Assembly: GCA_013176395.1 (NCBI GenBank)
Contig: JABMLP010000001.1
Location: forward strand, 2,294,001 to 2,358,000
Length of the DNA: 64,000 nucleotides
Reading direction: 5' to 3'
Source of the DNA: Venturia oleaginea
Taxonomy: Eukaryota > Ascomycota > Dothideomycetes > Venturiales > Venturiaceae
The notes below the pieces were generated by a model that was not told where the DNA came from, ran no database searches, and saw nothing but the letters and a program-made list of their open reading frames with translations. Shown piece after piece: positions 55,289 to 64,000 of the stretch. Every line of letters starts with the position of its first letter. Position 1 is the stretch's first letter. The position numbers and the translations under genes are program-made.

Positions 55289-58200
55289 CTACAATTTCGT
55301 CTTTCCACCATCCAAGAGCTCAGCCCCACCACCAGCAATGCAAAGCTTGCCAGTCTCATTGACTTTCATCTGGAAAATGACCTTGTTACCCTCTTTCCAC
55401 ATCTCAGTGGTGAGAGTTTGACCTGGTAAGACAGGACCAGCAAATCGGACCTTGATGTTCTTGATCATGCTGAAAATCTGTTAGCAATCATATATGCACA
55501 TGTGTCAAAGGCGAAAGAGACATACCCATATTTCTTAACAACATGCTTCGTCGCAATACCGAAGAAAGCCAATCCGTGAAGAATTGGAACCTTGAATCCA
55601 CCAATCTTTGAGAAAGCTGGGTCAATGTGCAATGGATTCCTGTCACCAGATAATCTGTAAAGAGCAGCCTGCTCTTCTGTCGTCTTCTCGGTGATTACAG
55701 CATCTGGGGCACGAGCCGGGGGCTTGTTAGCAGCAGTCGCTGCACCACGATCCTTCATCGCACGAGGACCGCCAAAGCCACCAGAACCGCGGACGAAGAC
55801 AGTGGACTCGTTGTAGAAGACGTCTTTGCCTGTCGCTTTGTCCTTAGTGACTTGCGATGTGACAATGATACCGGCATTGCCCTTGTCAACAACATCGACA
55901 AGGGCTGGGTATGACACCAATGTAGCCTCGGTTGGGATAGGGAACTGCCTAATCTCAAGGTATTGCTCTCCGTGCAACAACATCATTGGCGAGAAGTTTG
56001 GTAGGATATCGCCGAAGCTGAAAGGCGGGACTGCGTTGAATGGTGGGATAACACCGAAGGATGGAAGGACTTGGAAGTTATCCGCGTTCTCGAAGACGAG
56101 GTTAAGCTCTTCGCGCTTAGCACCGACGCCCAAGTCTGAGGTGTTAGCAGGGGGGAAGCTGCAAGCAATAAATATGACTTACTGTAAAGAATAACGTCTC
56201 TCTCATCGTAGACGAAATCAGTTCCAGCCGCCTTTGCAGCTTTGGCCTTGGCGATGTTGTCTAGGATCTCTTGGTTGACAGGCGCTGCGTTTGCGGCATC
56301 TTCTACACAAGATATTAGTTTTTATTCGATCACATAACAGGCGAACAGATATGGAACGACAACAAAATACAGTAATATTCAAAAGATTCGTTTACTCTCC
56401 ATCTACCAAGACGGGTATATGTACATGGAACAAGAATAGGAGGGATATAATCTACAACTTACTTTGTCCACCAGACCTGTTCTCCATGTTGGCCATGATG
56501 GAGCTCAGACCATCGGCAGCGCTTTCTGGGTTGTCCGAATCAGCACCGAAGGTGATGATGTTGTCCCATTTCTTGAGGACAGCTTCCGGAGTCAATTTGA
56601 CATCGACTGGGAAGCCGTATCCCTTGGTTCGTTGCCATCTTGTGCGTCCCTGCCAGCCGCTGCCAACCTCGTAGAGACCGCCAGTTTGATCTGGGCACTT
56701 GTCGGAGCAAAGTAGGACGACCAATGGCGCAACATAGTCTGGCTTAAATGCCTGCACCAACTCCTCGGGCAGAATACTTCGGGTCATTGCAGTTCCAGCG
56801 TTTGGTGCAATAGTGTTGACGTAGATGTTGTACTTGGCACCCTCTCGTGCAAGAGCACGGGAGAAACCGAGAATACCACACTTCGCTGCAGCGTAGTTGG
56901 TTTGTCCGAAGTTTCCGTAGATACCACTAGTAGATGCGGTGTTCACAATACGGCCGTATTTGTTCTTGAGCATGTGTGGCCACGCAGCCTTGCAGACGCT
57001 GTATGTGCCGCGCAAATGGATATCATATACGGTATCCCAGAGTTTATCATCCATGTTGGTGAAAGCCTTGTCGCGGAGGATACCGGCATTGTTGACGATG
57101 ACATCGACACGTCCGTACGCGTCGATAGCGGACTTGACTACGGACTCGCCATCCAAGACGTTGGCCTTGTTTGGTACAGCCTCGCCGCCAGCCTTGCGGA
57201 TCTCAGCAACAACATCGTCTGGGTTAACAAGATCATTGATGACGAGCTTAGCGCCGTGTTTGGCGAAAAGGAGCGAGTACGCACGACCGAGTCTGTTTAA
57301 TATTAGCACCATGTCGTTTCTAAGATAAGATATACACTCACCCAGCACCGCCACCTGTGACCAGGACGACCTTGCCTTTGAGATCGATGTTCTCGCCCTG
57401 GGGGTTGCTCTTCATCTGCATAGACTCGGTAAGCAACTCCATGAAGTTTGCTGGCCCAGATGGGTATTCTGGCTTGGAGAAATCGTTGACGTCAGCCCAT
57501 TTGGCCAATATCGAGCCGGCCGTGAATGTGCTGTCTGCCTTGAGGAGGGCACCCTTGGAGCGCTCCCATCGTAGCTTTGCCATGTGTCCACCACCGACTT
57601 CGAATATGGAACCAGTCTCGGTCTTGTTTGAGGAGTGTACGAGGACGGCTACGAGGGGAACGACCCAGTCAGGCTTGAGGTTTTTGAGGACATCTGGTGG
57701 CATGACAGTTTCGGTCATGCGGGAAGCAGCAATTGGAGCAATGACGTTGCAGATTATGTTGTACTTGATGCCCTCTTTCGCGAGCGACTCGGTGAAACCA
57801 ACGAGTGCCAATTTCGCAGCTATACAAGAAGTCAGCTTCTCGGCCTCGAGGTGTCCATTGGTGCACAGGACTTACCAGAGTAGTTGGTCTGGCCGAAAGA
57901 GCCAAACAGACCAGCAGCAGACGCTGTGTTAATCACACGGCCAAACTTTTGCTTCCTGAAATGCGGCCATGCGGCGTGTGTGCACTTGTATGCTCCTCGG
58001 ACGTGGACTTTCTGGATCAGGTCCCAGTCCTGATCCTTCATGTTCTTGAAGCTGACATCTCGCAAAATGCCAGCGTTGTTAATGAGGATGTCGATTCGAC
58101 CGAATGCCTTGATGGCAGTGTCAATCACAGCAGGGCCATTCTCGACGCTGTCGTAGTTGGCAACAGCCTTTCCACCAGCAGCCTTGATCTCGTCGACAAC

Positions 58201-58433
58201 TACATCAGCAGCCTAGGGTGTGATTGTTAGTGCTCGTTGCTTGTTTGCGGCGAACTGCGGAGGTTATTGTGTACCTTCGCTGAGCTTCCCTCGCCCTTGT
58301 GTGAGACGCCCAAGTCGTTCACGACGACGTTGGCACCTCGATCACCGAAGAAAAGGGCGTACGCCTTTCCTAATCCTCCTCCAGCGCCTGTGACAACGAC
58401 CGTCTGGCCATCGAAGCGGAGTTGATCCGTCAT
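55289..58433 (-). CDS. FOX2: Peroxisomal multifunctional beta-oxidation enzyme (FOX2)
   Basis: Seven exons (58433-58275, 58212-57876, 57819-57342, 57292-56463, 56302-56183, 56135-55526, 55469-55289) total 2715 bases and give 904 residues, the usual length. Two SDR dehydrogenase domains come first. Domain A has [28 protein letters not shown] and an active-site Tyr in GQTNYS. Domain B has [29 protein letters not shown] and [12 protein letters not shown] MaoC-type hydratase 2 follows, with [17 protein letters not shown] and the FGGFK-like [11 protein letters not shown] segment. The enzyme hydrates trans-2-enoyl-CoA to the (3R)-hydroxy form and oxidises it. The C-terminus, KTKL, resembles a type 1 peroxisomal targeting signal but is not the classical SKL. 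Intron 4 is about 160 bases and the others 45-65. Confidence 0.96.
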
Positions 58434-61400
58434 AGTGTGGGGTATTAACGATTGAGGAGAGTATGGAGAGGAAGTAGTGAAATGGGTCGGTGGAGAAGAG
58501 GGAGGTGTGTTCCTTCTATGTGCTTCAGTCAGTACTAAATGCCACGGCAATTGGTTCTACTCGTAAGGCCGGAGCATGGCACGTAAAGTATGCCTGTGAT
58601 TACCGACCGATGTTTCTGAAGCTGAGCCGAGGAAGCTCGTCTACGCTACGGCTAATTGGGAATAGCTAGCCATTCCAATGTCCGTTTTCACATGCCGCGT
58701 CTTCTTGCAGGAACATCATGTGCGAAGCAGATTCATCCATCACAAGACGCGGGCCTCTCCATCATCTGTCTTACATGCTGACAAGTGCCGCTATGCTGCT
58801 GAAAATGTGGAGTCATCTTTGTGGGGTAGAAGATCGAGAGATGGTGCTGTTCTCGACCTGCCGGGAGTAGAATCTTCTTATTAGAAAACCCCAAACCAAT
58901 GTTCCGCAGTCTAGTAATTACAATAGCCATATACCTAGAGTCTTAGAAAAAGCTCCTAAAGGAAAAAAATAGATATATCGACCACCGAGAACACCAGACT
59001 TTCTCTACGATCCACGTGATAGCTTCTCCGCAATTCGCCAACCGTTCCCAACGTAGTCTAGCTTACCTACCGTATTGGGACTTTTCAGAGCGTAATTTAC
59101 CGCTTTTTACCGCTTGCTACAGGGTATCCCATTTTCTCTTCTTAGACGACATCCCATCAATATTTCTACACAATCAAGTACACGACGAGTCGAGGCCAAG
59201 GTTTCTTAACTATTGCTAACATCTCTTTTCCAACATCCTCGTACAACAGAAGCAATAAGGCCCCCATCTCACGATGATCCCGCGTAATCTTTGCACACCC
59301 AGACACAACATAGCTATGCCAACTGTAAAACGACAAGATGCTCGCCACTATCGCATCTGCTGCTATTCACCATGCCATGTCCAAATCCAAGCCGCGTCAA
59401 ACAACGCTAACTGGTAAGAGATTGCAAAAGCGAAAGGACGCTCAAAAAAAGGAGAGCTGATGGCAGGAGAAACCGGGGAGATCTTATTCGTCGAGGATCT
59501 GTGCATGGCCGTACCGCTTCTGGTCGTGGAACTTGAGTTGTGACGCGACATAGTCGCTGTCATTCCGGAGGTAGGAATGGATAGCCAGCCAAAGCTTTGG
59601 TCTTTCAGTCAGACTAGAATCTTTTCTTCCAGCATTGGAATGAAGAGTGTCTTCTCAACGACTGGTTTCGGCGATGAATCATTGGATCGATCTGACGGCC
59701 CAATCTTGACACTGGAGCCCTGGCTTGTCGATGTGTAGCCCGAGTCTCGATTACTTCCATGCTCTGCAATCGCATCTCTGTATATTTGAGCGCTCAAACC
59801 GTTGACTTTGGTACTTTCATGCTAGCCGCGCGAGATCGGCAACAACTCGTTAATAGATTGCCTCGCTAAGCTGAGGAGGTCGCACTTGATGTTGCTCGTT
59901 CCAGATCTCTTTTATGATTCGTTGAATTCAACGTCAAGACCGAACCGTCGTGGTCACGTGTGTACTAATGTTTCTCTCGGCGGAGGTTGACGGGCTTCAA
60001 AAGTTAAAATTGTTGGCGTTGCGTTAAAGAAAATTCTGATGCTTCAATTATATAACCTAGTCGATTGGAAGTGAAAGGTAGACTGCAGACTCACCTTGGA
60101 CCGAGTTGATGGCGATTCATCCAAGTCGTGCGTTATCGATTAGAAAAGAAGGGGGAACAGGGACTCTGAGTTTCAACTTGATGCCGTCCGTAGGCTTGAT
60201 TTGAATTCTGGAGGTTCTCATGGTGGACGAGTAATCCGTGAGACTCTTACCTACTACTAGTGTGTGTGTGATTGTATGTGTTTGACTCAAGTTTGATGAT
60301 GGAAAGCAGCAGGAGCCGGAGAGGGAGCCGAGCGCCGGCTGACTACCTACCAATTCCAACCTCATCCCTCATGTACTCGTACTTCAAGTCTCTTTCTCTT
60401 TCATCCCAATTCCCACCTTCATCTTTGAACGTTGGTCTTCCACAAGACTTGTACATCACCTCCTCCGCGTACATTTGCGGTATAAATACCTACCAGAGAT
60501 GGCTGCCCCGGTGGATCTACCTCTATACCCGACGCATATCGGCCTCAATCGAGAGAGATAACCGCCTTGTCAGAGCGTTACAATACTCATGAATGCCATT
60601 CATCTCGGCCGATTGCAGATAGCAACTTGCGACAGGGACGAAGGTGTTCAAATAGGAGACTTGTTGGATCGGCTTGAGACAGTCGCCCCTGCGGTTACTG
60701 CACACTCAGCACAGGTAATTCGGGCATTCTTTAAGGTGTGCTTAGAGAAAGACGCTGTTCTTTTTGGAAGACTATGAAAATCTTGAAGGAAATATTTGGT
60801 GGATGGAAGAAGATCGGCGAAGGGCCGCCCGTATTCAAGGACAAGTAGGGAAGAAAGCACAGGAGCGGTTTGATGCCGGTTTTCAAGAGATGTAAGATCC
60901 GGAAATGAGCCGGGCAACAGGGTAGAGGCCATGGCACGACTCACCGATCCTATTTTCAAGTGCACTTTTTTAACCAAGCCTACGAATGATTACGATGATT
61001 GGAAATGGGCTCATGGCATCTTACTGCCAAGCAAGATGGACATTGTCATCTGGGTTTAATCAGACGCGTTAAGGTGAAATGATCGTTTTTTTCTTGGCCG
61101 TATTCATGGTGGTAGATTCTGTGACCCCCGACTGGCGCCACGAGAGAGTATGAAGGTAGCGTGAAGTCCTAATCTATGCCATAGGCGATAGATTACTAGT
61201 AGATGGGAAGGTATATTCGTCAAGCAACCGGGTTGACGGAATCATTGTTGATATGAGATAGCCCACCATGCCCGATCTTCTCCCTCCGAAACCATTAGCT
61301 TTCTTCTTCGACTGGATGCTCCTCGATTCAGCAGCGTCTGAGAGTACAAGAGACGCATCTTCACCTAGTATTTCAAAAAGCAGGAGAGTACAGATAAATC

Positions 61401-61912
61401 AACCCCGGCCAGGAGGAAGACCACGTTGGGACTCTGTAGTATACTTCTCACTGGCAACTCGCAACTCTCGAACCTAGTATTCTGAGTAGATTTAATAGGA
61501 AGTCCGAAAGGTTCACAAGTGACTTGGAATTGAGGCTTAGATGTATGGTACTGCTCCCTTGAGGCACAGAACTGACCTTGTATTACCAGCACTGAGCTGA
61601 ATATCAGCTCATTTCTTTGCGAATGTGAACATCGGTGTTGCTCTCTTGGTCAGCTAAGGGAGGAAGAAAACAGCAGACGTCACTTCGCTCCCGGTCAGGT
61701 CACTGAGGGACGAGCCCATATAAACAACTCGTCTACCTCCCCTCTTTTCATCCTTCAACAACCTCCATCCTACACAACAACTGCAACAATTGAAACTCAA
61801 TCAACCAATCTAGCATCAGGTTCGTAGCTCTTACCATGTTACTGTCGGTGTGTCCGATTTGAACATGCGCCCTCACTTCTAGTTGGGCATTCACTGACAC
61901 ACATAAGCAGCT
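58434..61912. other. 3.5-kb intergenic region, no gene recognised
   Basis: Upstream region of FOX2 and 5' flank of the Cys-rich gene. A minus-strand frame at 59609-59797 (SAQIYRDAIAEHG, NRDSGYTSTSQGSS) looks protein-like but has no partner exons that I can join. A probable 5' UTR intron of the Cys-rich gene lies at about 61849-61910 (gtgtgt...ataagcag). Confidence 0.4.
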
Positions 61913-64000
61913 ATGAAGCGCGTCAAGCTTGCAAGCATGGCGCAGGCCTTCTGCGCTCTCCTCTCCACGGTCATCGCCAGCCCCATCAAAGCTGCTGTTC
62001 AAGCAGTCAAGTCCGTCGACGCCACCACTTACGAGAACATCACCACCTGCGTTGATGTATGCAACCGCAGTGACTGCCACCACGCTTGCGTCCCAGCCCT
62101 CGCTTGCAGCCAAGTCGCTGAGGGCAAGACCATGGATCCTATGCGTATCACTTCAATGAACGTCCCCAAAGGCACCAACTGCTACGCGTTCTACACTCAG
62201 ACTTGCAGATCCGGCTTTGCGCCGGTCATTCAAGTCGTTGGAGGACAACCATCACCGCCGATTCTCAAGGTCTACGAATCATTCTACTGTGTCCCAAGCT
62301 CATTGGATAAAGACCCACGCGTTGATATTTGTGTTGATGTGTGCGACCACGTCGGCTGTCACAAGAATTTATGTGCCCAAGGAGCTGTGTGTACTCAGCC
62401 CTCAAAGGATCTCAGCCGGCCAATTTTCTCGATGACCATTCTAAAAGGTCAACACTGCTATGTTTACACCGGTCTGAAATGTGAAGACAGACAGTTTGTT
62501 ATCCGTGGTGGAAACCCTTCTCCAAAGCTACTGAAAGACTACCAAACCTATAACTGTTTCTCGGATAACGAAGAAGACGCCCAGAACATTATCTCCCGCG
62601 CAGATCCCACCGAATCTGCTCCTGTCAAAGTTGCCGATGTCTGCGTCGATATGTGCGATCACGTCAGCTGCTACACCCATCTATGTGCTCCAGTCGACAA
62701 ATGCACTCAAGCTACACGAGATCTAAGCTTACCAATCAAGTCAATGACAGTTCAAAAAGGCCACCATTGCTTTGTCTTCACCGGTCTGACTTGCGGAGGT
62801 CTGGCTCAGTACGTTGAAGGAGGCAAGCCATCACCAGCATTCCGCCCCGGCTACGACTTCCACACCTACAAGTGTTTCGACCAAGTTCAATCGACTAGAA
62901 ATGAAAATCTTACTGCCATCATCCCGCGGGCTGATCTAGCAGAGCTTTACGTCCTGCCTTCGATATGCGTTGACGTCTGCGATCACCTAGGTTGTCATCG
63001 GGGACTCTGTGGAACTCCTGGTACTTGCAAGCAAGCGACCATGGATCTCAGTTTGCCCATCACATTAATGGTCATCCCTAAGAATTACGACTGCGACGTC
63101 TTCACGAGCCTCACCTGCCATGGCGATACGCAGAATATTTTGGGAGCCCAGCCATCACCGAAGATGCTCCATGACTACCACTCCTACTCTTGCTGGCGCG
63201 CGGCTGGAGGCACTAAACGTGAAGAAGATAATGTGAGTGGCTTAATAGTTCCCATCGTAAACGAAATGAATTAACTGCCGGCAATTTTGAAATTGAAGTT
63301 GCCAGCAATTTGGCGATATCGATATCTGATCGGAATGCTTTCCGTTGCTAACAATGTCACAGGTAGTCAAAGCAATCGCCGCTCGTGCCAACGATGAACC
63401 GACTTTGGTCTTTTCCTCAACTTCGGAAGATCAGTGTGCCGGCGCACCAAAAGACTGGATCCCCTTCGCGAGATGTGACCACACAGCTTGCATTACAGGA
63501 TGCATGAAACCTGGACCGACCTGCTATGATCCCGCCACATTTCATGGCGAACCCAACGGCCCCATCACTGATGTGAAAGTTCCAGAAGGACACCATTGTT
63601 TTGCTTTCACGAGTACCCTGGGTTGCAACGGCACTTCCCAGGAGTTCATCGGAGGTACTCCGCCAACTCCACCATTACAAACAGAGCTCTTCTCCTTTTC
63701 ATGTCTAGAGATGGGTCAATTTCCTCGGTTTCCTCTGATTCCTCAGCCGAATCTCACATCTCGGGCCGAGAACGCAGACATCCCTGGTATGATAGTCGCC
63801 GACTCCTGCGATGCTGCGCCGAAAGGCTGGATGTCTTTCAAGGTTTGCGATTCTGATGGCTGTGTTTCAGGTTGTCTAGATCCCATGGCTGACGGCTGCG
63901 GTTCGCTCGAAACCTTCAGTGGGGAGTCTCGAGGCAATATCATCAGTCTAGTAACTCCCGCAGACACCATCTGCTGGGTGTACAAAAACACCTCCTGCAA
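61913..64000 (+). CDS. Secreted Cys-rich tandem-repeat protein (3' end outside window)
   Basis: Exon 1 (61913-63231) and exon 2 (from 63363) join across a 131-base intron; the frame is still open at the window end. The start MKRVKLASMAQAFCALLSTVIASP is a signal peptide. At least six repeats of about 100 residues follow. Repeats 2-4 share CVDVCDHxxCxxxLC, a C-x-Q-A-x-x-DLSxPI segment, a K-x-x-x-C-x-V-F-T-x-LxC strand, then GG.PSP and Y..Y.C. Repeats 5 and 6 are diverged (FARCDHTACITGC, FKVCDSDGCVSGC). Each repeat has about seven or eight Cys at similar spacing, suggesting disulphide-bonded modules. Short Arg-Ala-rich linkers (SRADPTE, PRADLAE, SRAENAD) separate them and could be protease sites (inference). 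I recognise no family. The intron carries a copy of the introner-like repeat. Confidence 0.82.
63271..63344 (+). repeat. Introner-like palindromic repeat copy 3 (Cys-rich gene intron)
   Basis: Within the 131-base intron, CCGGCAATTTTGAAATTGAA is followed by GTTGCCAGCAATT, GATATCGATATC and GAATGCTTTCCG. The first two blocks match Lon intron 1 (GGCAAT.TTGAAA..GA and TTGCCAG.AAT). The last three match Lon intron 2 (ATATCGAT, GAA.GCTTTCCG). The TGCCGGCAA/TTGCCAGCA arms can form a hairpin with one mismatch. Confidence 0.7.

Noticed and set aside
61834..61913. Upstream ATG at 61834 as start of the Cys-rich protein
   Set aside because: Splicing the probable 5' intron puts it out of frame with a stop at once; the ATG at 61913 gives a clean signal peptide.

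Overview
The window is nuclear DNA of a filamentous ascomycete (Pezizomycotina). The evidence is genes split by short GT-AG introns with CTAAC-like branch sites, a mitochondrial Lon/PIM1 protease, a FOX2-type peroxisomal multifunctional enzyme, GH47 mannosidases, small secreted Cys-, Thr- or Pro-rich proteins, and three kinds of fungal transposon (Tad-like LINE, Mutator-like, pogo/Fot1-like). The class cannot be fixed from sequence reading alone. There are no rRNA genes, recognisable tRNA genes, CRISPR arrays or PKS/NRPS genes. All gene models are exon joins I made by eye from reading frames and splice signals, so boundaries may shift by a base or a few.

Layout. 0.6-10.5 kb: TLDc/RTC5-like protein (-), PAP2/inositolphosphotransferase-like membrane protein (-), secreted CBM52-like protein (-), a broken aminoglycoside-phosphotransferase-like kinase (-), and a small Thr-rich secreted protein (-). 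10.5-15 kb: no recognisable gene. 15-17.2 kb: secreted GH47 alpha-mannosidase (-). 18.5 kb: a 227-bp MITE. 19.7-23.6 kb: Lon protease (-). 23.6-28.9 kb: gene-poor, with a second short inverted-repeat element. 29-32.1 kb: Pro-rich secreted protein (+) and a 3'-5' exonuclease/HRDC protein (copy D, +). 32-42 kb: repeat-rich, holding a nearly complete Tad-like LINE flanked by 130-bp direct repeats, then a minisatellite. 42.1-44 kb: a second, intronless GH47 gene (+). 45.5-49.8 kb: an in-frame 87-bp tandem repeat, then exonuclease/HRDC copy A (apparently intact), copy B (frameshifted) and copy C (scraps). 51.2-54.7 kb: a Mutator-like transposase gene with an internally deleted pogo-like element inserted at its 3' end. 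55.3-58.4 kb: FOX2 (-). 61.9 kb to the end: a secreted Cys-rich tandem-repeat protein (+), cut by the window edge.

Housekeeping genes (Lon, FOX2, PAP2-type, TLDc) sit among accessory blocks. The most interesting signals are (1) a short palindromic sequence family found only inside introns here, twice in Lon and once in the Cys-rich gene, which looks like introner-like elements; (2) a local, graded-decay expansion of RNase D-like exonuclease/HRDC genes among transposons; (3) an unrecognised Cys-rich secreted repeat module; (4) a nested transposon that rewrites the end of another transposase; and (5) abrupt coding-strand C-to-G composition switches inside single exons of three genes.
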